The notes under the pieces: generated by a model
What the model saw: only the letters and a program-made list of their open reading frames with translations
What the model was told of the DNA's origin: nothing
Databases searched by the model: none
Program-made: the position numbers and the translations under genes
Assembly (NCBI RefSeq): GCF_964340395.1
Contig: NC_135556.1
Coordinates: forward strand, 17,691,642-17,755,641
DNA length: 64,000 nt
Origin: Glandiceps talaboti
Lineage: Eukaryota > Hemichordata > Enteropneusta > Spengelidae
Direction: 5' to 3'
Shown here: positions 1 through 8,534 of the stretch, piece by piece
Layout: each line of letters opens with the position of its first letter
Numbering within the stretch: the first letter of the stretch is position 1

Positions 1-344
1 CAAAAATAAGAAGAAGAACACTCCTTCTGGAACATTTTCCTTTATCAAGATTAGTCATTGATCTTCACTGTTCGTTCTTGCAAATAGTTTGTAGCATATC
101 ATTCCTAAAGTCTTTTTATCTTCATCAGTCAGTATGCAATGTCGCTTCTCCTCGAGAACTAATAATACATGTATACAATTACCTGTAAGAAACAAAAAGA
201 TGAAATAAACATGGTGCTCATATTTATTTTTGACTTCTCAGAGAAGAAAGTCAACATAGTAATAAACAAAGATTTAAGCTGTTAGGAGCCATGCGTCACA
301 CTGTTGAATTGAGGTTAGGGGTTAGGATTATCTCTGGTGCTAGC

Positions 345-721
345 TGATTGTAGCGTTTGCTGTGATTTTGAGAGCTTTTTCTTCTATTTTTGTGCTTTTT
401 TTCATACTGTTGTTTAACAGGAAGCAAACATTACAAAGTTTGAAAGTTAACCCAAATAGATGAGACCATGCTGAAAACATTGCTACAGTTGCTGTTTTTG
501 AAGGAAATGTAGGTACCTCTGAAGACTGTTTGGGTCTTGAAGTCTCAATAATTAATGTTGGAGTTAGGAAATGTCCCAAAATTTCGCAGTCAAGGCGTAA
601 TTTACCAGACAAATACACCCAACTTGGGAATTGTAGCATTTGCTTCCAGTTAAATGTCGGAATGAAGAAAGTACAAAAACAGAAAAAAAGTCCTAAAAAT
701 CACGTCGAACACTACAATTAG
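345..721. repeat. Foldback (MITE-like) inverted repeat
   Basis: The arm at about 345-438 and the reverse complement of about 628-721 align over roughly 90 bp at about 78-80% identity by eye. Both arms begin near TNATTGTAG and end in GGAAGCAAA. The roughly 190 bp between them are not repeated. This is the layout of a non-autonomous foldback or MITE element. Open frames on both strands across it are by-products of the palindrome. No clear target-site duplication was seen. Confidence 0.6.
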
Positions 722-839
722 TGCAGTTACTCTGCCTCAAATAACCGCGTTACTTTATCTGATGCAGAGTAACATCGCAACTTCATATATAAGTGGCCCC
801 TAATTAGGATTAAAAGATTTTCGCTATGGCAAATAGGTA

Positions 840-1127
840 ACATCATCACATCAAGGAAATGCATTCAGATGCAACACCTCTATAGGTGTATGCAAACTTT
901 TAATGTTTTTTTTTTATGTATACTCAGCCATATTAATGTTTACTGACTTGCCTACCAGATGATGTTATTTAAATAGCAAAACTATACTAGCATCTGTTTG
1001 TTGTTAAGGGTGTGATCATTGTTGTTAGGAATATTTGCATACATTTTTTTAATGTTTACTCACTTGTCTACCACACATTGTATTGGTTGTTACTAAGGGC
1101 ATGGTCATGGTTGCTAGGGCCAATTGT
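840..1127. repeat. Diverged tandem repeat, period about 116 bp
   Basis: Two diverged units share a block around AATGTTTACT (935 and 1051) followed by CTTG(C/T)CTACCA. Each is followed by a GTTGTTA/CTAAGGG...TGGTCAT segment. The units look like parts of a dispersed non-coding repeat. No coding sequence was seen. Confidence 0.5.
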
Positions 1128-1132
1128 GTCAA

Positions 1133-1480
1133 CATAATAATAATGTTGGGTTCTTACATTGCGCTTGCCGTGCTCAAAGCACTTTACAATTATTACCCCT
1201 GGCTCGGGTAACACTTCAAGAAATATCTCACCATATTTCAGTCTCATAGACCAAATTCTTTCTGAGATATAAGTTTTTGACTAAAATTCACATTTTATAC
1301 ATAATTTGCACATCGCTGGTGAGATCATTATACGTTTAGCACTTCTCCATCTATACATCCCAATTGCACCCCCTTTACATTTCAGAAAAATCTGCGAAGT
1401 GATTTTTGGAATTAAGCCACATTTCAGCCCTAATTAGTAATTTGCATATTAATGATTGAATCATCATGTTATGAACACAT
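1133..1480 (-). repeat. LINE/SINE-tail-like dispersed repeat
   Basis: Read on the minus strand, the element ends in a GTAAAGTGCTTTGAGCAC block followed by an (ATT)n tail (plus strand AATAATAAT at 1133-1146). The same block recurs at 42,483-42,562, also on the minus strand; both share TTTACAATTATTACCCCTGG. A 3' block of the AGCGCTTTGAGCA type plus a trinucleotide tail is common at the end of LINEs and SINEs that share LINE tails. The left edge in element terms (toward 1480) is a guess, based on AT-rich text similar to the 18.34 kb repeat (TAATTTGCATATTAAT). Confidence 0.5.
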
Positions 1481-3084
1481 CTTAATCTACACACCACTAA
1501 GAAAGTCCCTACTAAATGTCAGACCAATCTACTCAGTATTTTTTTATTTTATGCTTTTTGACCAAAAATGACTTTTTTTTGCCAAAATCACACCTGTGGT
1601 GTGATTATTTTGCTTTGAACAATTTCCCAATACCCACCAAAGTAATGTCCAACCAAATACTAGGGCAATCACCCACACACGGACACCTATAACACTAATG
1701 AACCTAGACTGTCGACAGTCGTTTGTGGTATGTTATATCTAAAACTAAAGTTGACCCATAGCTCTGATCCGGAGCAATACTATAACCATGTACTCAGATA
1801 GCAACAACGATTGCCAGAGGCTCATGTATGCAGTTATAGTATTGCTCCTGATAAAACGTAGCAAAAAAGGCATGAAATACAGTCCTATACTGAACCTTTT
1901 AAGTTCAGTTAATCTAAAAATGAAAAGGTTATATCACAAGCAATACCATACTTTTTATAATTACTTTAGTATATGTTAATTAGGGATTTCAGGTGAAAAT
2001 TAACCATACCTTGTACAACATTAAAAATGGGCTCATTTGATAGATCTCTTCAAAACAAGAAAAATGCATTTTATTTGATTCAATCGGACCTTTCATTCAA
2101 AAGTTACAGATTTTTATATGATTAAATTTTATGATTTAATTTGGAAATGTCTTGGTCAGGGTAATCACAGTTGAATAGGAAAGACAATGGCACCAAATAT
2201 GATGGAATTTGGACAAAGAAAACTGTAAATAACTCTAGCATTTCTTGACCAATTTGCACCAAATTTTCAGCAAATGCAGCATAGAAGACGACCTTTTGCA
2301 TGACACCATACTTTTGTTCATACACTGACTAGTTGCCAAGGAAATGCAGTATTTTTATTTTAAAATATGAAAAATTAATGAACAGCACCATAATTTCCAG
2401 GTATATGGAAAGTAATTGATGCTGAAAATGTTTCCCTATCATGATGTGACTGGAATGTTCATTCCTTCAAAATTTATCCACCCTAAAACGCACAAAATGT
2501 ACTGTGACCATTGAAACCAAACTATGAATACATTTCCCTTGTTACCGATGGCAGCAAGTTTTTGTTGTGAAATAGTACAGTTAATGCTGATACATCAAAT
2601 ATCAGATCTTAAAATACTATGGCATTGGTATTCAGTTGTTTTTAATTTTGTTGTCATCAAATTAATTTCAGCAAGGAGATATATTGGGATGACATTAGTC
2701 AAATAGAGTTTGTTTATGTTCTGATGAAAATGATACAAAAATAATATTTGAGATTTAACACCTGAACCAAATTTTAGTGAACCCCTTTGCCTCAGTATGT
2801 TAATAAGTACAGCCTAACAGTATATTTTGTATCTCACACACTCCTTACATTCGTATTCATACAATGTACATGTGTATCGCAATACAATAGGAACACATTA
2901 ACACATTTATTACAATTTACATAACATGCATAATTAACAAATGACCCCTTCAATGAACAATAGCTTGCATCTGACATGGTACACAGGACTTTTGTGAAAT
3001 TGTTAAATTTTGATCGATTCAAATTGTGCAAACGACATCTTCTGGAAATAAAACACACATATAACCATCAATGGGGTAGCTTAC
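1481..3084. other. AT-rich non-coding stretch
   Basis: No coding exon, RNA gene or clear mobile element was recognised. It contains a 16-bp inverted repeat at 1771-1848, listed separately. Small open frames in the stretch have no coding character. Confidence 0.5.
1771..1848. repeat. 16-bp perfect inverted repeat
   Basis: GGAGCAATACTATAAC at 1771-1786 is matched by its exact reverse complement at 1833-1848, leaving a 46-nt loop. Partial pairing continues on both sides. Confidence 0.6.
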
Positions 3085-3150
3085 CTTGCATTTCGTCAGA
3101 CAATTGTCCATGAGCGACGATTGGTGAGTGTTCATCATTGACCATGCCAT
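3085..3150 (-). CDS. Candidate 5' coding exon, unknown protein
   Basis: On the minus strand an ATG with a good Kozak context (AACATGG) at 3150 opens a 22-codon segment beginning MAWSMMNTHQ and ending just before a GTAAGC donor. An in-frame stop lies upstream. A strong polypyrimidine acceptor (TTTTATTTCCAG) follows only 43 nt downstream on the minus strand, which is very short for an animal intron. Joining there gives a stop after 12 more codons. Read without splicing, the frame also ends soon. I do not recognise the protein. It may be the first exon of a gene running left, or chance. Another candidate first exon points the other way 585 bp to the right. Confidence 0.2.
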
Positions 3151-3734
3151 GTTGACTGTTTGTCGACCTCCGTTAAACTCTATCCATAGTTATGAATCGC
3201 TCTCTCTTCTTCATAAGGCTTATGAGAATACTGGTATACCACCAGTGTATTTCACAAACCACGATCACAGCATTGAAGACATGTAAATGTATTAAGTCTC
3301 GCGATTGTCAGAACATAAAAAAAAACATAAACTCTTTGTACCCATGGCCGTATGTGTTGGAAAAGGTCAGTGGCATAATCCCTGCGTGACCTAATGGTAA
3401 AGTCCATTTCTGTTAGGTACGCGAACAACAAGGGTGAATGACTCGTCTACTGCAATGATTGCCCAAAGACATATCGCTAAAAACTGCTTTCGCGAAAGAA
3501 TCCTACTTTTGAATAATTCCAATAAAAGTGTATGAAATACGTTTTAATATACACGCGAGAAGAATTTGTGTGTGTGTGTAGCGATATATTTTTCAGTTAA
3601 ATGACCTGTTCATAACATGGACTAGTCCTGATTACCCAGACTCCTTTCGTGCCCAGCTGGTCTTTGAGTGAAGATTACATCGAGGACATAAACAGTCTGA
3701 TAACATACGTGACCCAGGTTTTGGAAACGACGCG
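3151..3734. promoter_or_regulatory. Possible bidirectional promoter region
   Basis: This stretch separates two candidate first exons that point away from each other (minus ATG at 3150, plus ATG at 3735). It has more CpG than its surroundings (for example CGCGAA near 3490 and CGCGAG near 3554). There is no clear TATA box. The call depends on those exons being real. Confidence 0.2.
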
Positions 3735-3793
3735 ATGATCGATGACTGTGTTTTAGGGATTTCTAAAAAGAAGTCGTCCATGAGAAATACACG
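3735..3793 (+). CDS. Candidate 5' coding exon, unknown protein
   Basis: ATG at 3735 opens MIDDCVLGISKKKSSMRNTR, cut by a consensus donor ACG|GTAAGT at 3794. The frame is also open upstream of the ATG for about 20 codons. The exon ends in phase 2. It cannot be joined directly to the exon at 4969 in that exon's long frame, because a stop results. It would therefore need an intermediate exon or belong to another transcript. The protein is not recognised. Confidence 0.25.
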
Positions 3794-4422
3794 GTAAGTA
3801 GCCTGCTAAACAGCCTATTTGTATGATTGTTTGTGGATAGATATCATATCATCGAAGGTGTCTATGTTTTATGCAAATTAGAATGTGATCATGACCCGTC
3901 TATTGTTTGTATTTACATGTAGATATGGTGTGTGCTGGTATAATCCATATGTGATGTGTGAGAGAACAATGGCAACAAGTTGCATTATTAATATAGAAAC
4001 TGATACTAATTATAAGGATACACTGAGGTTAAAAACCACACAACAACCCTGGGGGTAATATATGTATACTAGTGCCCACATATCAGGTCTATGTATATGT
4101 GTGTATGGATGGTGGATGTCAGCTTTGTTTCATTAAAAGACTTTTTCTGTAAAACGGATATTGTTACCATGGTCAAAATCTCATCAGACATTCTTAAAAC
4201 CTACGACCATAGGTAATCTCAAACTGCTTATTATAGCTTGTCCCCCATCCATATATGAAAATGTCCATATACACTGTTGTAAATCCGAAGTGTTTAAATT
4301 TTCAGTGTTTTTTGACTCCAGGTCTGAACTGTTACATGTAATATACTAGTAATTATATGCCATCTGCCTTTGGTTGACCCTCTGTACTTATCGGCTTTTA
4401 CTTTAGTGTGTTAAACTTATGT

Positions 4423-4463
4423 TAGCTGCTTTCACAAAAACTTGTTAGGGGGGGAGGGGGGAC
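4423..4463 (+). repeat. Left G-rich terminal repeat (inverted partner at 6787-6841)
   Basis: The block GCTTTCACAAAAACTTGTTA followed by a G tract is the inverted counterpart of a C tract followed by CAACAGGTTTTTGTGAAAGC at 6811-6830. About 35-40 bp match at roughly 85%. The two copies face each other and enclose the coding fragments at 4969-5897. This may be a terminal inverted repeat, or two copies of one dispersed G-rich repeat. Confidence 0.5.
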
Positions 4464-4500
4464 TTGAAAATATATGGGTTGTGTGGGGGGGGGGGGGGGT
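4441..4500 (+). repeat. G-tract repeat with TACTTGAAAA-type spacer
   Basis: Two G runs, the longest about 16 G at 4484-4499, are followed by ACTTGAAAA and TACCTGAAAA. They are of the same kind as the array at 6633-6765. G-quadruplex formation is plausible on the plus strand. Confidence 0.6.
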
Positions 4501-4571
4501 ACCTGAAAAAATTGACATGACTTTTCAAACATGGGAAAATAAGCTTTTAAAATGTTGGTTTTCCTTTTTCA

Positions 4572-4576
4572 ATAAT

Positions 4577-4614
<38 letters not shown>

Positions 4615-4616
4615 AA
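4572..4616 (+). repeat. (AAC)n microsatellite
   Basis: About fourteen AAC/CAA units. It gives a poly-Asn run in an open frame that is not taken as a gene. Confidence 0.9.
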
Positions 4617-4968
4617 CAGCAGCTACAAACAACAGTTGCTCACAAGTTAGTAAAATGAAAAACAAAAACAGTCAAATTTTAATTTTCTTTTAAGAAACTG
4701 TTAATGTAATGATAAATTGAAATGGGCGAATTGAGTGGTACAGATTGTTTTTTGTCTGAAAATACCAGTGTCTTTCATGTCCACTACTATCTACTGAAAT
4801 TTGGTTCATTTAATGTGTGAAATTACCTTTACACTGTACTGAAAATATTCTTTGTGATATGAATGTGTTTTGGTTTGTGGTTATCACAATGATATGTAAC
4901 TTTTTCATGTAAATGCTTACTTGTATTAAATGACAGACAAATATGACAGACAACATTTTAATTTGCAG

Positions 4969-5080
4969 CTCTTGGAAGTTAAAAAAAAGTTGGAAAAGGT
5001 TCATCTCAGCCTGCCATCAAAATGTAAAAGATGCACCTGCACTAAAACATACTTGACAAGTATCAAAAACTTCTGTGCAA
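4969..5080 (+). CDS. Cys-rich coiled-coil exon of unknown gene
   Basis: The acceptor TTTTAATTTGCAG ends at 4968 and a GTATTT donor follows 5080. Between them is an open frame of 37 codons plus 2 nt: a Lys/Glu/Leu-rich start (LLEVKKKLEKVHL), then KCKRCTCTKTYL and FCA. Three close cysteines followed by a spaced one faintly recall CXC (tesmin/TSO1-like) zinc-binding motifs, but several expected cysteines are missing, so this is only a hint. The exon ends in phase 2. It joins in frame to 5162-5234, which ends the protein. It also joins in frame to an acceptor at 5357, which would link it to the coiled-coil/SAP-like ORF downstream. Confidence 0.4.
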
Positions 5081-5161
5081 GGTATTTTTTATCCTATAGA
5101 TATGACTATAATTTTCAATATAAACTTTTAATAACACATTCTAAATATTTCCTAAAATTAG

Positions 5162-5234
5162 CACATTGGCAACGTCTGCTACATGTGAAACAGAAGACAA
5201 TATCTCACAAGCTGAGTTAACAGAGGAAAATTAA
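5162..5234 (+). CDS. Terminal exon continuing 4969-5080
   Basis: After the acceptor CTAAAATTAG (ending 5161) the phase-2 junction completes a Ser codon. The frame then runs through STLATSATCETED... to ...LTEEN and TAA at 5232-5234. Amino-acid usage (Thr, Glu, Asp, Ser) suits a real hydrophilic C-terminus. Two overlapping AATAAA signals follow within 80 nt. The intron is 81 nt with a weak polypyrimidine tract. The alternative is that this segment is intronic in a transcript joining 5080 to 5358. Confidence 0.35.
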
Positions 5235-5300
5235 AATAAGTTTTTTGCACATACTTTTCAACTTTGCATGAATATACTATTACCTTTAAATATAAAGATA

Positions 5301-5310
5301 AATAAATAAA
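5301..5310 (+). terminator. Polyadenylation signals
   Basis: Two overlapping AATAAA hexamers at 5301 and 5305 lie 67 nt after the stop at 5234. They are well placed for 3' end formation of the preceding exon, although AATAAA is common in AT-rich DNA. Confidence 0.35.
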
Positions 5311-5316
5311 CTTTGA

Positions 5317-5554
5317 CATAACTATCAATATAAAGTTACCCTAAAGATATATGGCAGGAATGAGGTAGTGAACCTGTATAGTAAAGCGTTAGTGTCAAGT
5401 AAAAATGTTCAGAAACTTGACGAATTGAGCAAGAAACTGTGTCAAGAAAGAGATATTAAAGGGAGCAATCCTTCATTTAGAACAACAGAGAACACTTGCC
5501 TCTATGAGGGAAAGAAAAAGAATGAAAGAAAGGGAGCAATGTGCTGAACAAATT
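5317..5554 (+). pseudogene. Coiled-coil segment upstream of SAP-like ORF, frame-broken
   Basis: Coding-like sequence crosses two frames. From 5317 one frame reads VTLKIYGRNEVVNLYSK and then a Lys/Leu/Glu-rich stretch ending near LCQERD (about 5455). The next frame (+1) continues with LHLEQQRTLASMRERKRM and ends in EREQCAEQI at 5554. A third frame (+1 again) then carries the SAP-like ORF. The composition (Lys/Arg/Glu/Gln) is that of a coiled coil running into the downstream domain. Two successive +1 changes point to decay of a once continuous gene, or to assembly errors. An acceptor-like AG at 5356-5357 would allow joining to the exon ending at 5080. Confidence 0.45.
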
Positions 5555-5897
5555 TGATGAATATGACTGGGATGCGCTTTTCAGAAACGGTGACATTTCC
5601 AAATTGAAAGTGAAAGAACTTGATAAGTACCTTTCCAACTATGAAATTCCAGCTGTGGCAGGAATGCACAAAATAGACAAAGTTGAGGCTGTAAGATGCC
5701 ACTATTATCAATCTAAAGAAAGTGAGAGTGATTTGTCATCTGATGACAGTGACACTGACAGTGAGAATGATGATACAGCTAGTTCCAACTCTGATGAAGT
5801 TGAAGGAGAAATTGGGTGTGATGATGATGATGACAATGCCATGTTTATATACACAAGATCTGGAAGGAGAGCTACCACTTGGAAATCAAAAATTTAA
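5541..5897 (+). CDS. SAP-like, acidic C-terminal protein fragment
   Basis: The ORF is open from 5526. It has no upstream ATG in frame and reads 118 codons from a GTG at 5541, so the true N-terminus must lie in preceding sequence. Residues about 8-50 (YDWDALFRNGDISKLKVKEL followed by DKYLSNYEI, with a later DKVEAVRCH) resemble a SAP-type helix-turn-helix DNA/chromatin-binding motif. Residues about 58-98 are almost entirely Ser/Asp/Glu, and the end is basic (YTRSGRRATTWKSKI). From memory, this order (coiled coil, SAP-like, acidic, RSGR end) resembles uncharacterised, repeated genes of marine invertebrates; this was not checked. AATAAA overlaps the stop. It may be a mobile-element gene or a pseudogene. 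Confidence 0.5.
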   Translation: MLNKFDEYDWDALFRNGDISKLKVKELDKYLSNYEIPAVAGMHKIDKVEAVRCHYYQSKESESDLSSDDSDTDSENDDTASSNSDEVEGEIGCDDDDDNAMFIYTRSGRRATTWKSKI

Positions 5898-5902
5898 ATA
5901 AA
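5897..5902 (+). terminator. Polyadenylation signal overlapping stop
   Basis: AATAAA begins on the last base of the TAA stop of the SAP-like ORF. The position suits a very short 3' UTR, but the hexamer is frequent in this AT-rich DNA. Confidence 0.35.
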
Positions 5903-6488
5903 CACATTCTGAGACTTTGTTTAAAATCCTGCATTCACCTTTGTAATCTAACGTCAAAACCAGTCCAATAATCAGGCTCTTACATGGTAAATGTATTACC
6001 AGGTTCATTAAGATATACAATTACTATGATAATAGGGCCATCTTAATTATCATTACCACTAATATATATCACTTGATTCCTATTCTGTTAGATGAAATGT
6101 GGCTGGCATTTTTGAGTCATACATTTATTTTCTTTTGACATTATATTGAACTAATTTACATCAAACAAGAACGGGATACATGGAAATGCATTTTATTAAG
6201 AGTTTTTTTTAGTGTTATTTAGACCAATTTAGGAAACTGAACTGGAACAACACAGTATAAAACTCTCTTTAGATAACACAATATTTGCAAATACAACTAA
6301 AATGACATTCAACTGTAACACTACTAGTATAATGTACTAATACAATATTGAACAGAAAACAAAGACTCAGTTGGTTTGCTGAGCATTTTACAAGAGTTCT
6401 TCAAAGTTTAATTCATTTACAAGTATATGTTGTTTTTTGGAAAGGCAATGCACTGGTTAACATAACATTTTGTTTTAACTGGTGTTTG
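5903..6488. other. Non-coding AT-rich stretch
   Basis: No gene, RNA or repeat structure was recognised apart from the TA/CA microsatellite that follows. Confidence 0.5.
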
Positions 6489-6520
<32 letters not shown>

Positions 6521-6521
6521 A
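6489..6521 (+). repeat. (TA)n(CA)n microsatellite
   Basis: About eleven TA units followed by about five CA units. Confidence 0.9.
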
Positions 6522-6632
6522 TATACAAATTTATTATATATATAATGGACAAAGTTGGTATTAAGTGTATTATGTACAGTTTTGTACTTGGTATAGAATG
6601 TTAACGCACAGGAAGAGTATTCCAAAAAAAAT

Positions 6633-6765
6633 ATTCGGGTGGGGGGTACTTGAAAATTTATTCGGGTAGGGGGGTACTTGTAATATTTTGGGCTTTGGCA
6701 GGGGGGTACTTGACAATTTTTGGAATATGGCGGGGGGGGGGGGGGTACTTGAAAAAAAATTAGGG
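6633..6765 (+). repeat. G-tract minisatellite (GGGGGGTACTTGAAAA type)
   Basis: Four diverged units of about 30-36 bp each contain a run of 6-14 G followed by TACTTG and an AT-rich spacer. Related units occur at 4441-4500. Four G runs in 130 nt could fold as a G-quadruplex. Confidence 0.7.
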
Positions 6766-6786
6766 TTTTACAAAAATTCTCCCGAA

Positions 6787-6841
6787 CCCCCCCCCCCCCC
6801 CCCCCCCCCCCAACAGGTTTTTGTGAAAGCCGCCTTAGCGG
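6787..6841 (-). repeat. Right C-rich terminal repeat (inverted partner of 4423-4463)
   Basis: A run of about 25 C is followed by CAACAGGTTTTTGTGAAAGC and CGCC. The reverse complement matches the 4423-4463 block. The two ends face each other about 2.4 kb apart. Confidence 0.5.
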
Positions 6842-7261
6842 TGCCATTGCCTTGGGTTTTGTGTATCATCATCTAAAAAGTACAGTGAATAAAATAGCTA
6901 ACTATCTTAGTAACTAAATAACTAACTAACTACGTGTGTATGTATATTGTATAAATGTACACTAATTTTTAGAGTGTACAGAGCCAGGTGTACATTTATT
7001 TCCAAAGGGTGTATTTCAGTCACAACTTATTGTCAATCTTTTGTTTTCGAGCAAAATAAGGATACAAAAGTTTTCAGTGAAAAATTGTAAGTAAACAATA
7101 TCGAACGATTGACAACAAATTTGGCATTGGAAATGCTGGTTATAGCTCGATCTCTAGTTGTCTGCTAGATTTGTTTACAAGGGGACGTGCAGTGATCATG
7201 TGGTACAACAAGCAAAAATACGGCTGTTGGTGAAAACTACGCCTGTGTATCTGCAGGGCTC
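6842..7261. other. Non-coding stretch
   Basis: It contains a short ACTAACTAACTA-like run near 6910. No gene was recognised. Confidence 0.4.
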
Positions 7262-7318
7262 TCGACCAATCAGAATGCGAGATTGGAGATAGGTGACGTA
7301 TAATGCAGTATATCCAAT
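7262..7318 (+). promoter_or_regulatory. CCAAT-box cluster, candidate promoter
   Basis: CCAAT boxes occur at 7266-7270 (as CCAATCA) and 7314-7318, with an inverted one (GATTGG) at 7281-7286, and a TGACGT half-CRE at 7294-7299. Three NF-Y-type boxes within 53 bp are unusual in this AT-rich background. A candidate first exon with a consensus donor follows about 140 bp downstream on the plus strand. Confidence 0.4.
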
Positions 7319-7456
7319 CGATGGTGTTCCAAAACACTCAATACATTCTAGCAGCAGTTCTGTCTTACCATTTGTTATAACACAGTACGATTCAGTCAAA
7401 CAAAGATTCCTAGACTAGTGTTGTTATGAACATGGACAGTGGAACACATTTCATTC

Positions 7457-7533
7457 ATGAGCTGGCCAAGTATCTTTGAAGTAGATAGTGAAGGCAATTA
7501 TACCACAATGTTTGTTGAATTCAATCTGCACTA
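7457..7533 (+). CDS. Candidate first exon, unknown protein
   Basis: ATG at 7457 opens 25 codons starting MSWPSIFEVDSEGNYTTMFV and runs to a GTAAGT donor at 7534. An in-frame stop precedes the ATG. A shorter frame starting at 7426 (MNMDSGTHF...) overlaps it. The exon ends in phase 2 with TA, so any next exon beginning with G or A creates a stop. The nearest good acceptor (CTCTTGTAG, ending 7793) is followed by G, so it is incompatible. The exon lies 140 bp after a CCAAT cluster. The protein is not recognised. Confidence 0.25.
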
Positions 7534-7793
7534 GTAAGTTTTAATTGGATGTTATTTTTATATTGGACAACTAACAATATATAGCAATTAATTGAAATTG
7601 TGATCCATGTAGGGTGGTGATTATTTTGTGCAAACTCAAATTCAATTTGATTGGATATATTCCATTATATTATGTGAAGTGCTGTACAGACATCTTTACG
7701 CAGAGATGTGTCAATACAGGTTAGGGTATAACAACCTCATTCACACTATAAAATAATAATGATGCATTGCTTTTGTTTTTCTCACTCTTGTAG

Positions 7794-8186
7794 GTCGTAA
7801 TAAATTGGGAGGACATGTAGGCCAAGCCACATTTAATGTGAATCGAACACAACAGTGGATAGTCAAGCTTCACCACTTGATAAGGATGGCACTCACAATG
7901 TGCATGGTTTGGAGAGTCTGAAAGAAGGGGTACTTGTGGCCACTTTTCTGAATAATCTGAAAGGAAAGCCACAAGTAGGTAAATTTATGAACGTTAATAA
8001 GAAAGAAGAGACATGCTATATCAACTGGTACTCTAGAACATTGACTGGCCCATGGAAACCTCCCTTTTGTTGGGGCGGGAGAGACAGAAAGGAAAATATT
8101 TAGGTTGTGTGGATAGAGTCGGCGCTATTTTGGGACTTCACACTGAGAAAGGGAGGATCTCTACCAATGTACAGCAGATTTTGTGA
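7794..8186 (+). pseudogene. Barrel-like fragment of a repeated gene family, frameshifted
   Basis: After a polypyrimidine acceptor (ending 7793) a frame open from about 7840 reads ...LKEGVLVATFLNNLKGKPQV and then GKFMNVNKKEETCYINWYSR and TLTGPWKPP. This looks like a small beta-barrel, chromo/tudor-like repeat (a GK-V...INWY...GPWKP pattern), a resemblance recalled from uncharacterised invertebrate proteins rather than checked. At about 8065 the sense moves to another frame (GKYLGCVDRVGAILGL, then HTEKGRISTNVQQIL, stop at 8184-8186). Each frame alone ends prematurely. There is no in-frame start. It is probably a decayed copy, perhaps of the same kind as the SAP-like fragment 2 kb upstream on the same strand. 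Confidence 0.4.
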
Positions 8187-8534
8187 CTGTGACTAAGACG
8201 TAAATATTTCAACCTTCTGACACTTGACACTTGTCGACAGGTGAAATAACTAAAATTTTACAGGTGTGAAAGCAGCAGAGATCGTCACAGTCTATGATTA
8301 CAGTTATACTTGGACACCTTTTAAAATCTGACCAAATTGTAGCAATCTTATACCTCAACAACAACAGTGCTTGGACACATTGATTCTAACATTTATCTTA
8401 CTTGTACTTTGATGCTAAACATAAGGCAGGGGCAAATAAAGTTATGTAAAGAGTAACAATCTGTGACAAGTATTTCTTCCTGAGAGATTGTGAATGTGTT
8501 GAATGATAGTGAAAATAGCCAAGTCTACAGAACA
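8187..8534. other. Non-coding stretch
   Basis: A CTTGACACTTGTCGACAGG segment lies near 8222. No gene was recognised. Confidence 0.4.

Noticed and set aside
310-330. GGTTAGGGGTTAGGATT, telomere-like
   Set aside because: Only two imperfect units and no array; unlikely to be an interstitial telomere.
340-721. Open frames of 99 and 63 codons on opposite strands
   Set aside because: They mirror the two arms of the foldback repeat.
3376-3450. GCGTGACCTAATGGTAAAGT stretch considered as a tRNA
   Set aside because: No B box, no cloverleaf pairing and no anticodon arm could be drawn.
6413-6847. 144-codon proline/glycine-rich minus frame
   Set aside because: Produced by the G/C tracts and the TA/CA microsatellite.
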